A DNA stretch of 64,000 nucleotides from Maritalea sp049801075 (lineage in GTDB: Bacteria > Pseudomonadota > Alphaproteobacteria > Rhizobiales > Devosiaceae). Location: assembly GCF_049801075.1 (NCBI RefSeq), contig NZ_JBNAGG010000001.1, forward strand, positions 992,001-1,056,000. Reading direction: 5' to 3'. Made by a program: the position numbers and the translations under genes. Under the pieces are notes generated by a model that saw only the letters and a program-made list of their open reading frames with translations, was not told the DNA's origin and ran no database searches. Of this stretch, positions 35,753 to 44,635 are shown piece after piece; the first letter of the stretch is position 1, and the number at the start of each line of letters is the position of its first letter.

Positions 35753-36103
35753 ATGGCCGCTTACGCGAAATATCTGTTGCGGTTGGAAGGGGCTTTGGTT
35801 GCGGCTTTTGCCTTTTGGTACTATGGGCAAGCGTTTGGCAATTGGTGGCTGTTTGCTGCTTTGTTTTTAATGCCGGATTTGAGTTTTGTGGCCTTCGCCC
35901 TCAACCAAAAAATTGGCATTCGGGTCTATAATATCGCACACACATATCTTGTCCCCGCGGCCTTAGCGGGCGTGGCGCATTTGCTCAGCCTAAATTGGCT
36001 GATGGCTGTTGCGGTGATTTGGGTGTTTCATATTGGTGTGGATCGCCTGGTTGGCTACGGCCTCAAATTTGAAAGCTGCCATAAGCGCAACCACCTAAAC
36101 TAG
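35753..36103 (+). CDS. DUF4260 family membrane protein
   Basis: A 116-residue hydrophobic protein with about four transmembrane segments. LLRLEGALVAAFAFWYY, LMPDLSFVAF, YNIAHTYLVP and VFHIGVDRLVGYGLKF match DUF4260. No function is known. It follows rnhA by 3 bases and ends the ispH run. Confidence 0.82.
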   Translation: MAAYAKYLLRLEGALVAAFAFWYYGQAFGNWWLFAALFLMPDLSFVAFALNQKIGIRVYNIAHTYLVPAALAGVAHLLSLNWLMAVAVIWVFHIGVDRLVGYGLKFESCHKRNHLN

Positions 36104-36117
36104 CATTAGGGTGATGA

Positions 36118-36399
36118 TTAGTTGACCGCGCAAATCGGGTTGCCGTCTTTCACAATCACCAATTGCTGACCATCATAACGACGCTGTTGCACGGCATCAA
36201 ATGAGACGCTGGCCATCCAGATTTCGTTGGAACAGAAATAGGCAGATGTGCAATTTGCACTTGCATTGGCCTCGCACTCTTCTTTCAAAGACCAACCCTG
36301 CTCGTTGCCATTTTGAGCCTGCACCTCATATTGAGAAGCCATGGCAGATGCCGGCACCAAAGTCATCAGCATCAATAAAACAATCTTACGCAACTGCAT
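36118..36399 (-). CDS. Small secreted hypothetical protein
   Basis: A 93-residue protein with a signal peptide (MQLRKIVLLMLMTLVPASAMA, given only as positions 1-20, cleavage near AMA-SQY). The mature part has four Cys (EEC, NC, YFC, IC), which suggests two disulfides. No known family. It lies convergent to DUF4260 and upstream of nothing on its strand until the glyS terminator region. Confidence 0.6.
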   Translation of the reverse strand: MQLRKIVLLMLMTLVPASAMASQYEVQAQNGNEQGWSLKEECEANASANCTSAYFCSNEIWMASVSFDAVQQRRYDGQQLVIVKDGNPICAVN

Positions 36400-36507
36400 C
36401 ACTTTCTTTTACTCACTCGCATATGGGCCATAGATTAGTCATTTTTGAATATAAGCGTCTAGAGAATTATGGTTAATGAAGTGTTTAGATTTGTTCAAAA
36501 TGAAACA

Positions 36508-36538
36508 AAACGCCGCAAACCCTTGGCTTGCGGCGTTT
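36508..36538 (-). terminator. Rho-independent terminator after glyS
   Basis: An 11-bp perfect stem, AAACGCCGCAA/TTGCGGCGTTT, with a 9-base loop. On the minus strand it is followed by TGTTTCATTTT. It lies 37 bases beyond the glyS stop. Confidence 0.8.
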
Positions 36539-36574
36539 ACTACAAAAACAATTTGTCTAAAATTGGTCCAAGCC

Positions 36575-38668
36575 TTAGCCATCCAACTTTGAAAAATCGG
36601 CGATTAAATGCATTGTGTCGCGCAATTTTGCCAACAAGTTCAGGCGGTTCACACGCACATTTTGATCGTCATCATTCACCAGCACTTGCTCGAAAAACGC
36701 ATCAACAGGCGCCCGCAATGTGGAAAGTTCGGTGATTGCTGTGGCGAAATCTTCCGCTGCGATGTTGGCCGCTACCGCCTCATTGATCACTTCAATTGAG
36801 GTGGCCAGCTTTTCTTCTTCGTCAGCTTTGAACAGTTTGTGATCGACCTCTTCATGATAGCGGCGACCATCCTTTTTCTCTTCGGCTCGCAAAATGTTCG
36901 CTGCGCGGCGATAACCCGCCACTAGGCTTTCGCCCTGCTCGCTTTTCACCAAGCCATTCAGCTCATTTGCCCGCGCCACAATGTTCACCAAGCTTACGCC
37001 TTTGGCCAAACCATTTTTGTGCAGCACTGCGCTCAATACATCGTGGGCGATACCCTGCTCGCGCATTTGAACGATCAAACGGTCTTCGATGAACCCACAA
37101 AGAGACTCCAAGGTTTCGGCAGCATCTCCAGCCAAATTGAAATGCTTCAGATGATCGGCCAGCAATTGGTCAAAAGCAAAGTCGAGCTTATTTTCCAAGC
37201 AAATACGGATCACACCAAGCGCAGCACGGCGTAGCGCGAATGGGTCTTTTGAACCTGTAGGCTTTTCATCAATCGCCCAAAAGCCTATTAGCATGTCCAG
37301 CTTATCTGCCAAGGCAACAGCGGCAGATGTTAGCTCTGCAGGTACGCTATCACTTGGGCCAACGGGCTTATAATGATCTTGCAACGCTGCGGAAACATTG
37401 TCTTGTTCGCCTTGAGCTTCAGCATAATAGCGGCCCATCAACCCCTGCAATTCAGGGAACTCAAACACCATATCAGTGACCAAATCGGCCTTTGCCAACT
37501 TGGCGGCGCGGTTTACGTCAGCGATTGGGGCATTAATCTGCCCTGCAATGGCGTTGCTCAATTCAACCAAGCGCTCCACGCGTGCGCTCTGCGTGCCCAG
37601 TTTTTCATGGAACACCATATTGTCGAGCTTTTTCAAGCGACTTTCCAGCGGCACATTCAGGTCTGTGTCATAGAAGAATTTCGCATCCGACAAGCGGGCT
37701 TTGATTACCCGTTCATTGCCGCCAACAATTGTTTTGCCGCCATCTTCAGCTTCAAGGTTCGACACCAAGATGAAATGATTGGCTAGCTTGCCTGTAGTGC
37801 CATCGCGCAAACAGAAACATTTCTGGTGCGCGCGGATTGCGGTGATGACCACCTCTTCCGGCAGTGAGAGGAATTTCTCGTCAAAACGGCCCATCATGGT
37901 TTGAGGCCATTCGACCAGCCCTGCAACCTCATCCAACAGGCCCTCATCATCAATCACTTTGAGATTTTGCGCAAAAGCCAAATTTGCCGCATCGGCGCGG
38001 ATCATTTCTTTGCGGCGTTCAAAGTCGAGCACCACTTTATTCTGTTCTAGCGCATGGGCATAATCGTCGAAGCGGCGCACCTTGATGGCGTCGGGCGCCA
38101 TAAAGCGGTGACCATATGTGGTGTCGCCGGATTTCAAGCCATCGACTTCGAAATCGATAATTTCAGGATCTTCGCCTTCATGGCCGAAGGTTGCCGTAAT
38201 CGCGCGCAAAGGGCGGATCCAGTTTAGTTTGCCTCGGCCCCAACGCATCGATTTTGGCCAAGGAAATTTCTCAATTGTTCCCGGCAGCAAATTGGCAAGA
38301 ATATCGGTGGTCAATTCACCTTTCTTCTCGATTACGGCCACATAGAAGTCACCCTTTTTCGGGTCAGACTGCACTTGCGCTTCGTCCACTGAGCTTAGTC
38401 CTGCAGCACGCAAAAAACCTTCAATGGCTTTTTCCGGTGCATCTGTGCGGGGGCCTTTGCGCTCCGTTTTCACATCTTGTGATGCTTTAGGCAGGCCGGC
38501 GATGTGTACCGCCAAACGGCGTGGCGTCGCATGTGCAATTGCGCCTTCATACAATACGCCTTTTTCCACCAACTGGTCGGTGATCAGTTTCTTCAAATTT
38601 TCAGCCGCGCGGCGCTGCTGGCCAGCCGGGATTTCTTCTGAAAACAGTTCAAGCAAAAGTTCAGGCAT
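36575..38668 (-). CDS. glyS: Glycine-tRNA ligase beta subunit
   Basis: A 697-residue beta subunit of the bacterial alpha2-beta2 glycyl-tRNA synthetase. The start at 38668 gives MPELLLELFSEEIPAG, the canonical N-terminus; longer frames are not conserved. Other stretches are KRKGPRTDAP-like ERKGPRTDAPEKAIEGF, KSMRWG, IRAHQKCFCL, DNMVFHEKLGT and KADLVTDMVFEFPELQGLMGRYYA. The C-terminal DALR-like tRNA-binding part is complete. The partner glyQ is 3.3 kb upstream with four other genes between them. Confidence 0.96.
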   Translation of the reverse strand: MPELLLELFSEEIPAGQQRRAAENLKKLITDQLVEKGVLYEGAIAHATPRRLAVHIAGLPKASQDVKTERKGPRTDAPEKAIEGFLRAAGLSSVDEAQVQSDPKKGDFYVAVIEKKGELTTDILANLLPGTIEKFPWPKSMRWGRGKLNWIRPLRAITATFGHEGEDPEIIDFEVDGLKSGDTTYGHRFMAPDAIKVRRFDDYAHALEQNKVVLDFERRKEMIRADAANLAFAQNLKVIDDEGLLDEVAGLVEWPQTMMGRFDEKFLSLPEEVVITAIRAHQKCFCLRDGTTGKLANHFILVSNLEAEDGGKTIVGGNERVIKARLSDAKFFYDTDLNVPLESRLKKLDNMVFHEKLGTQSARVERLVELSNAIAGQINAPIADVNRAAKLAKADLVTDMVFEFPELQGLMGRYYAEAQGEQDNVSAALQDHYKPVGPSDSVPAELTSAAVALADKLDMLIGFWAIDEKPTGSKDPFALRRAALGVIRICLENKLDFAFDQLLADHLKHFNLAGDAAETLESLCGFIEDRLIVQMREQGIAHDVLSAVLHKNGLAKGVSLVNIVARANELNGLVKSEQGESLVAGYRRAANILRAEEKKDGRRYHEEVDHKLFKADEEEKLATSIEVINEAVAANIAAEDFATAITELSTLRAPVDAFFEQVLVNDDDQNVRVNRLNLLAKLRDTMHLIADFSKLDG

Positions 38669-38764
38669 ATTGATGATCGCTTGTTGTATGAGTGTTGATA
38701 TCTGGGGCTTGATAACGGGCTTGCCGCGGCTTGTCCATGGCAAATGCTGCTGCGGTGGTTCGGC

Positions 38765-40741
38765 TTACCAGCCACCACCGCCGCCACCGCCACCACCGCC
38801 GCCGGAAAAACCGCCGCCGGAGGAAAAGCCCGAAGAGGATGACGATTGCGGTTTGGCCGCAATCATCGCCGTACTGATGGCTGCAGTAGTTTTGGAAAGG
38901 CTTGATGCCAAGCGGTTTGCCGAGAAGCGCCGGCCGCTATACCAGCCCATGTGCACATCGGCTTTTTCGCCCGTGCGTTCCGCCACGCGTTTCATCTCGT
39001 TCTGGAAATGCTCGGCCCAAGGTTTTTCCACTCCCAATGCGATGGCATAGGGCAAAATCGCCTCAAACCGGCGTTTATCCAATTCAGGTTCATCATTCAG
39101 GTTCAGCCGTTCTTTTTCGGCTGTTTCCAAATACATTTTGAACCCTTCGATCTGGTCCATCACTTTACGGCCTTGAATGGTTGGCGCGCGCATCAGCACT
39201 GCAAAAATGGCATTCACCGCGACGATAGATAGCACTGCGATCACTGCGACATCGCCACGCCACGCCAGCAGCACATTCTGCAATTCGCCTCGCCCCCAAG
39301 CTTCCTGCAAGGTCGCCCATAATCCAGTTGTGGTGAAGAGAATGGGAATGAAATTGCCGATGATGGCCGACAAAACAAAAAACTTGGCCCATGCAAATAA
39401 GGACCGTGCTGCCATCAGGTGCGAAAGGCCCGCCGTCGCCATCATGGTCAATGCCGCCATCGCGACAGCGATTGGAATCCAGATAAAATCGATGATCTCG
39501 AAGAAGACCATGCCAATGATAGAAGCCGCGGAGAAGACAATCCCAAATGCGATATACGCCACATTATGATTGAAGTAGGTGCGTCGGTTCTCATCTTCGA
39601 TGATTTCCAACACTTCATTGTGGTTGTCGTGCAGACTTTCGCCAATGTCTTTATCGATCTCTATTTCGCCTTTAGATCGCAGCCAATTGAACAGGCGCAT
39701 TTCGCCGGGCGGCAGCGAAGGGGTGGCCGCATTGGTTACTTTTACAGTCGTTTTCTTGTCAGATGTTTCGCCAATCACCACCAAACCTTTTACCGCCAGC
39801 GACATCAGCGCAGCGATATAGGCAGGCCAACCCGCTTTGTGCCAACCATAATGGTGCACGTAATGCACCAGTGCTGGCGAAAAACCCTCTGGCGGGTAAT
39901 ACATTGGAATGATTGTGCCTGCTGGCGGATCGCGCCCAACACGCATCCAGGCCCCAACATTGTACAGCAACACCAAGACAGCAAGTATTGGCGGGAAAAT
40001 CTGCCCACGCATATCAGACAGCGTATAGAGGAATGCCTGAGTGCCTTCAGGTGGGTTGATTGTCCCTTTTTCCATCGCGATGGCAACGGTCACCCCTTCA
40101 TAAGGCGCAAAAGCGCGCGAGGCGCTGAAGATAATGTCGCCATCTTCATTGTTCCTGATATCGACATCCCGCTTGTTTTCGCCATAACGGCCACTGAACG
40201 CGGTTGAGTTCAACACTTTTGTGCCGTCAGGCAATTGCACGCGCACCACTGCCCGATCAATGGGAAACGCCCAAAATTGTCCGATGGCGTTGAAAAACAG
40301 CTCATCATGTTCGTCGCGGAAACGGATCTGTCGATCCATCTTATATTTCAGCTCATAGGTATAAAAACCGGGCTGCAGATAAACATCTTCATGGCCAACA
40401 TATATACGTTTGCCGCCACTGATGCCTGCAATGGAGAAATTCTCGATATTTCCATCACGCGTCACTTCAACATCATAAATTGAACTGCGAATTTTGCGCC
40501 CTTGCTCATCTTCCAACACGGTTGGGATGTCGCGGAAGATGCCGCGATTGATTTGATTGCCTTCGGCCCGCACAGAAATATTTTCGGTGATCTGCAATTC
40601 ACTGCTGGGCAGCACTTTGATGTTGACGGCATAAGAAGTGATCCGCTCTGCCGCAAGCGCAGATGTGGCGAGCCACAGGCCCGCCAGCACAGCAAGAACT
40701 AAGGTCTTTAAACTGTAATGCAATCGGTTAGAAGGACACAT
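38765..40741 (-). CDS. DUF2207 family membrane protein
   Basis: A 658-residue protein with a signal peptide (cleavage near ALAAE, about residue 31), an extracytoplasmic domain starting ITSYAVNIKVLPSSELQITENI, and several transmembrane segments (about residues 233-250, 395-460 and 470-525). The C-terminus is a glycine tract (GGGFSGGG and a run of Gly ending in W), typical of DUF2207 proteins. The family is nearly always next to lemA, as here (14-base overlap). Role in the envelope is suspected, not known. Confidence 0.85.
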   Translation of the reverse strand: MCPSNRLHYSLKTLVLAVLAGLWLATSALAAERITSYAVNIKVLPSSELQITENISVRAEGNQINRGIFRDIPTVLEDEQGRKIRSSIYDVEVTRDGNIENFSIAGISGGKRIYVGHEDVYLQPGFYTYELKYKMDRQIRFRDEHDELFFNAIGQFWAFPIDRAVVRVQLPDGTKVLNSTAFSGRYGENKRDVDIRNNEDGDIIFSASRAFAPYEGVTVAIAMEKGTINPPEGTQAFLYTLSDMRGQIFPPILAVLVLLYNVGAWMRVGRDPPAGTIIPMYYPPEGFSPALVHYVHHYGWHKAGWPAYIAALMSLAVKGLVVIGETSDKKTTVKVTNAATPSLPPGEMRLFNWLRSKGEIEIDKDIGESLHDNHNEVLEIIEDENRRTYFNHNVAYIAFGIVFSAASIIGMVFFEIIDFIWIPIAVAMAALTMMATAGLSHLMAARSLFAWAKFFVLSAIIGNFIPILFTTTGLWATLQEAWGRGELQNVLLAWRGDVAVIAVLSIVAVNAIFAVLMRAPTIQGRKVMDQIEGFKMYLETAEKERLNLNDEPELDKRRFEAILPYAIALGVEKPWAEHFQNEMKRVAERTGEKADVHMGWYSGRRFSANRLASSLSKTTAAISTAMIAAKPQSSSSSGFSSGGGFSGGGGGGGGGGGW

Positions 40742-41288
40742 TCGGGACAGCGCGATCCATTTCATTTTCAAGCTCAAAATACTCTTCTTGGCTGAAGCTG
40801 AACATGTTGGCCACAATGTTGGACGGGAAGCTTTCCACACTCACGTTCAAATTGCGCACCGTGCCGTTATAATAGCGGCGGGCCAGCTGAATTTCTTCTT
40901 CCACTTGCTGCAGTGCTTCTTGAAATTCGATGAAAGAACTGTCGGCTTTCAAATCCGGATAATCCTCCGCCACAGCAAACAAGCGGCCTAATGCGCCGGA
41001 CAAAATACCCTCCAGCTTGCCACGCTCTTGCGGCGATGCGTCGCCTGCGCTTTGCACGGCAGCCCGCGCTTTGGTTACGGCTTCAAAAGTTTCCCGTTCA
41101 TGGGTCACATAGCCCTTCACCGTCTCAAGCAAATTGGGGATCAAGTCAGCACGACGCTTTAACTGCACATCAATGCCAGACCAGCCTTCGCGCACCAATT
41201 GGCGCAGCTTCACCAAATTGTTGTAGGCCGTTATGCCATAGAATACGAGGCCAGCGGCCAACGCCAAAATAACCAGTAAAACTTCCAT
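40728..41288 (-). CDS. lemA: LemA family protein
   Basis: A 186-residue LemA protein with one N-terminal transmembrane helix (about 3-22) and a helical bundle with the signature YNNLVKLRQLVREGWSGIDVQLKRR, shown here in part as residues about 22-46, then RRADLIPNLLETVKGY and RRYYNGTVRNLN near the end. GAGAGG lies just before the ATG at 41288. Function unclear in most bacteria. Coupled to DUF2207 downstream. Confidence 0.9.
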   Translation of the reverse strand: MEVLLVILALAAGLVFYGITAYNNLVKLRQLVREGWSGIDVQLKRRADLIPNLLETVKGYVTHERETFEAVTKARAAVQSAGDASPQERGKLEGILSGALGRLFAVAEDYPDLKADSSFIEFQEALQQVEEEIQLARRYYNGTVRNLNVSVESFPSNIVANMFSFSQEEYFELENEMDRAVPNVSF

Positions 41289-41344
41289 GTCCCTCTCCCG
41301 CCTCGCGGCATGGCTTATGCCAATTTTTTTATGTCTTTCAACAT

Positions 41345-41557
41345 CTAAGCGCAAACATTACACGAAAAACCCAACGCGTCCATATGAGCAAAATAAAAGG
41401 GCGACTGATCAACATCAATTCGCCCTTTTTTAAACTTCACTTTGCGTGAATATTTCTGTTTTTGCTCAACAACTTTGGCGCTGAATCGCTTGTCGCCTAA
41501 GGCTTTCGCCGCAAGGTTTTGCGGCTTGATCAGCGCCCGCTTTTGCTTTTTGGGCAT
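41345..41557 (-). CDS. Small basic protein, candidate ArfA-like ribosome-rescue factor
   Basis: A 70-residue protein with a strong ribosome site (AAGGAG, 7 bases before ATG). Residues 1-45 are very basic; NLAAKALGDKRF (14-25), AKVVEQKQK and YSRK recall the NAIEALLHDPLF and KKGKGSYMRK stretches of E. coli ArfA. Residues 51-70 form a hydrophobic tail ending SCNVCA. A perfect hairpin with a U-rich tract lies inside codons 43-56, so many transcripts would end without a stop codon, giving a peptide of about 54 residues. In E. coli, ArfA (72 residues) is likewise truncated to about 55. The gene is certain; the ArfA identity is inference. Confidence 0.55.
   Translation of the reverse strand: MPKKQKRALIKPQNLAAKALGDKRFSAKVVEQKQKYSRKVKFKKGRIDVDQSPFYFAHMDALGFSCNVCA
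41390..41429 (-). terminator. Intrinsic terminator hairpin inside the ArfA-like coding region
   Basis: On the minus strand AAAAGGGCGA (41429-41420) pairs perfectly with TCGCCCTTTT (41404-41395) around a 15-base loop, and is followed by ATTTT. It lies wholly within the gene at 41345-41557, about 45 bases before its stop codon. It would also limit read-through from glyQ into lemA, DUF2207 and glyS. Confidence 0.75.
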
Positions 41558-41614
41558 ATCAAGGCTCCTTCAGTTTGCCGCCTTGATATAGGTCGCGCGT
41601 GGCGCAAAATCAAG

Positions 41615-42025
41615 CTAACACGGTGTGTCTGCGAAAGGTAAAGCGACGACCTGATGATCATCTTCATACACTATTGTTCCAGGCTTCCGGGTGCGCAAAC
41701 ACTCTGATGGAACGCCTTCGACATTGAGCAATAACTGCATTTGGCGAAGACAATTTAGGTGCTCGTGCGCGGTAGACTTGACCCAAGAGATTGCAACATC
41801 AGCAGCGTGACTCCGGCTGGAACGGGCAAATTTTTGAGGAACCTCCATATTCTGGCGCAACCAGTTAAGCTCATTGGTAAGCTCACTCCGCGCAACCAGT
41901 GCTATTTCCGGCCTCGCGTCTAAAAGTTTATAAACACAATGAACAATACCTGTTCGATGCCCAAATGGCTCGTGTCGGTCATTGGTGACAAACCGCAACA
42001 ACCACTCACTTTGGCCGCTATGCAC
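41615..42025 (-). CDS. Conserved hypothetical protein downstream of glyQ
   Basis: A 136-residue soluble protein without signal or membrane segment, with several Cys and a C-terminal stretch PGTIVYEDDHQVVALPF. No domain recognised. It begins at GTG 8 bases inside the 3' end of glyQ, with GAGG just upstream, so it is translationally coupled to glyQ. The composition looks like a real protein rather than a shadow. Confidence 0.62.
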   Translation of the reverse strand: MHSGQSEWLLRFVTNDRHEPFGHRTGIVHCVYKLLDARPEIALVARSELTNELNWLRQNMEVPQKFARSSRSHAADVAISWVKSTAHEHLNCLRQMQLLLNVEGVPSECLRTRKPGTIVYEDDHQVVALPFADTPC

Positions 42026-42944
42026 CGCCCGCCTCGGTGTTCAACCAAGCGCCGCCACAGGCCTTGGCCAGCTCACGCACCCGCAAGATATAGCTTTGCC
42101 GTTCAGTCACTGAGATTACGCCGCGCGCATCCAGCAAGTTGAAGATGTGAGACGCTTTGATGCATTGCTCATAGGCAGGCATTGCCATTTGGTGCTGATT
42201 ACCTTGGTCACCCGCTTCAAGAATGGCGCGGCACTCTGCTTCGGCGTCTTTAAAGTGCTGGAACAACATTTCGGTGTTGGCTTGCTCGAAATTGTAGCGC
42301 GAGAACTCTTGTTCGGCTTGCAGGAACACATCTGCATAGGTGACCTTCTCATCGCCTTGGCGACCATTGAAGTTCAGTTCCATGATGCTGTCCACGTCCT
42401 GCAAATAGCAGGCGATCCGCTCAAGCCCATAGGTCAACTCGCCTGAAACCGGAGAACATTCAAAGCCAGCAACCTGTTGGAAATAGGTGAATTGGCTTAC
42501 TTCCATGCCATCGCACCAACATTCCCAGCCAAGGCCCCATGCGCCAAGGGTTGGGCTTTCCCAGTCATCTTCTACAAAGCGCAAATCATGCAGTTTCGGA
42601 TCGATGCCGATGGCGTAGAGCGACTGCAGATAAAGCTCTTGCAAGTTTTCCGGGCTTGGCTTCAAGATCACTTGGAACTGATAATAATGCTGCAAACGGT
42701 TTGGGTTTTCACCATAGCGGCCATCAGTTGGGCGGCGACATGGCTGCACATAAGCAGCGCGCCACGGCTTTGGCCCCAAAGAGCGCAAAGTTGTTGCCGG
42801 GTGGAACGTACCCGCGCCCATTTCCATGTCATAAGGCTGCAAAATCACACAGCCTTGGGCGGCCCAGAAATTTTGCAATGTCAAAATCAGCCCTTGGAAA
42901 GACTGTTTTGGGTCCAAATGGGCTGGTACTTTTTGTTCGCTCAT
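42018..42944 (-). CDS. glyQ: Glycine-tRNA ligase alpha subunit
   Basis: A 308-residue catalytic alpha subunit of glycyl-tRNA synthetase. Class II core stretches are SFQGLILTLQNFWAAQGC, LQPYDMEMGAGTFHPAT, AAYVQPCRRPTDGRYGENPN given in part, and WGLGWECWCDGMEVSQFTYFQ given in part. The ATG at 42944 gives MSEQKVPAHLDP. It heads a minus-strand run that ends with glyS. Confidence 0.97.
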   Translation of the reverse strand: MSEQKVPAHLDPKQSFQGLILTLQNFWAAQGCVILQPYDMEMGAGTFHPATTLRSLGPKPWRAAYVQPCRRPTDGRYGENPNRLQHYYQFQVILKPSPENLQELYLQSLYAIGIDPKLHDLRFVEDDWESPTLGAWGLGWECWCDGMEVSQFTYFQQVAGFECSPVSGELTYGLERIACYLQDVDSIMELNFNGRQGDEKVTYADVFLQAEQEFSRYNFEQANTEMLFQHFKDAEAECRAILEAGDQGNQHQMAMPAYEQCIKASHIFNLLDARGVISVTERQSYILRVRELAKACGGAWLNTEAGGA

Positions 42945-43071
42945 AAACTTGACCTTTGGCAGAACCGCGCGTTCATCGCATGGGGTATAATCGCGCTGCA
43001 ACCTAATTGGGCCTTGCCGAATTATCAAGCGGCAGGTGGCAGTTGCGGCAAACTAATTTTTGTGGGCGCGG

Positions 43072-44331
43072 TTAGTGCTTGTCGTGTAGTTGTCGAATCC
43101 GGCGCATGGCAAGCCATGTGAGGATCAAAACAAAGGGCGCAGCAATGGCCAGCATTATTGATTTTGATGGCAAGGCATCCATGCTCAACCCCGCCAAAAC
43201 ATAACCAATAACGCCCAGCGCATAGTAAGTGATGGCAATTGTCGACAAGCCTTCCACCGTGGTTTGCAGCTTGTATTGGCTCACCGATGTGCTGGAAATC
43301 GCGTTCAGCGCGTCTTGGTTTTGCTTGTGAATTTCAATTGTGACTCTGGTGTTCAGCAGCTCGATTGCTCGCGTCAATCTATCGGTCAGCGCGTTCAATC
43401 GATTTTGCAGTGCGGCGCATGTAGCCATGGCCGGGTCCATTCGGTTGCTGAGATAGCGCGCCATGTTGGTGTGTCCCGTAACGCGTTTTTCTTCCAGCAG
43501 CCCCAACCTGTGGCGCACCAATTGGTCATAGGAATAGCTGGCGGCGAAAAGCGTGTTGGTTTCACCATGCAGATGGGTGGTTTCCATCGACAATTTGTTG
43601 AGCTCACTCAGCAACTCATCAATGATTTGCGAATCTGTTTCGCTGTTCAACCGTTTGAGGATGTTCTCCAATCCGCGTTCAACATTGTCCACGCGCTGGC
43701 CCACATCCTGCGCTACAGGCAATGCCAACAAGGCAAGTGATCGGAAGGTTTCAATTTCCAATAAATAGCGGGCGATCACCCCTCGCCTCACATCGGCAAT
43801 GCCAGCGCCTGCAAATTCGATCCGCGTAAAACCATCTTTATCGGGCAAAAAGTCTGTTGCGATCTCTGCCAGACCTTCTTCGACTTTGGCGTAAGACAGG
43901 CTGGCACGGCGGAAGCCTTTGAGGGCATTTTCATGAATGGTGGTGGCGTCGATTAAATCCATCCGCGTGGTCACCAGCAATTTGGCGCCCATAATAGCTT
44001 CCAAGCCAATATTTTCCGGCCAAGGCTCGTCCTGCTTTTGCGGACACATCCATGTGATGGACACATGCTCTGAATGCAATTGCCAAGTGGTTTCGATGCC
44101 GTCCACCTCATAGCGCGCCTGTCGGTCGGTCATAAAGGTGGGTTTGACTTGATTTTTGTAGCACCATGCCGCGAATTCTTCGCGCATCTGGTCGTGACGT
44201 CCCGGCTCATGGCCGAAATAGGTTGCCACGCGTCGCAAGCGCCCTTCAGCCTCCAACGGCTGCACCGGCCGAGCGTGAATTTCTCCCAAAGCCTGGGCGC
44301 GAAAAGGGTGGTCGACAAATTGCATTTTCAT
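43072..44331 (-). CDS. DUF3422 family protein
   Basis: A 419-residue protein starting MKMQFVDHPFRAQALGEIHARP, the signature N-terminus of DUF3422. A long soluble region with heptad-like helices is followed by two C-terminal transmembrane segments (about 355-378 and 389-407), so it is likely anchored in the inner membrane. A CorA-like arrangement of a coiled domain before two C-terminal helices is noted, but the GMN motif is absent. Function unknown. Confidence 0.85.
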   Translation of the reverse strand: MKMQFVDHPFRAQALGEIHARPVQPLEAEGRLRRVATYFGHEPGRHDQMREEFAAWCYKNQVKPTFMTDRQARYEVDGIETTWQLHSEHVSITWMCPQKQDEPWPENIGLEAIMGAKLLVTTRMDLIDATTIHENALKGFRRASLSYAKVEEGLAEIATDFLPDKDGFTRIEFAGAGIADVRRGVIARYLLEIETFRSLALLALPVAQDVGQRVDNVERGLENILKRLNSETDSQIIDELLSELNKLSMETTHLHGETNTLFAASYSYDQLVRHRLGLLEEKRVTGHTNMARYLSNRMDPAMATCAALQNRLNALTDRLTRAIELLNTRVTIEIHKQNQDALNAISSTSVSQYKLQTTVEGLSTIAITYYALGVIGYVLAGLSMDALPSKSIMLAIAAPFVLILTWLAMRRIRQLHDKH

Positions 44332-44414
44332 GATTCGCTTTGTCCCTTGAACGGGCTTTTCAAGATTTGATCGCGAATGCCCTTGTGCGAACAAGTGCAG
44401 TTTTAGAAAATGCG

Positions 44415-44630
44415 TTAGTCTTTTTTGTCTTTGGGCTTATAAACGCCGGTTTTTTGGTCTTTTTCCAAATCGACAATATTGCCGCGCGCGCGATCAGATT
44501 GATCACGCGCCTTTTTTTGCTCATCAATATCTTTGAAATGCTGCCGGAAATTTTCCCGAATGGATTTGATGCCGTAATAGACCAGCACAACCAACAGAAC
44601 AAAAACAGCAATACGAAGCAACAATGGCAA
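44415..44630 (-). CDS. Small single-pass membrane protein
   Basis: A 71-residue protein with one N-terminal transmembrane helix (about residues 4-20) followed by a highly charged helical tail (residues 25-71). GAGG lies 7 bases before the ATG and the gene begins 5 bases after the S49 peptidase stop, so it belongs to that operon. It could be an adaptor or anchor for the peptidase, which itself lacks a membrane segment; this is inference. Confidence 0.68.
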   Translation of the reverse strand: MPLLLRIAVFVLLVVLVYYGIKSIRENFRQHFKDIDEQKKARDQSDRARGNIVDLEKDQKTGVYKPKDKKD

Positions 44631-44635
44631 TACCT

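Noticed and set aside
38765..38830. CCA/CCG-rich tract as a satellite repeat
   Set aside because: It encodes the glycine-rich C-terminus typical of DUF2207 proteins.
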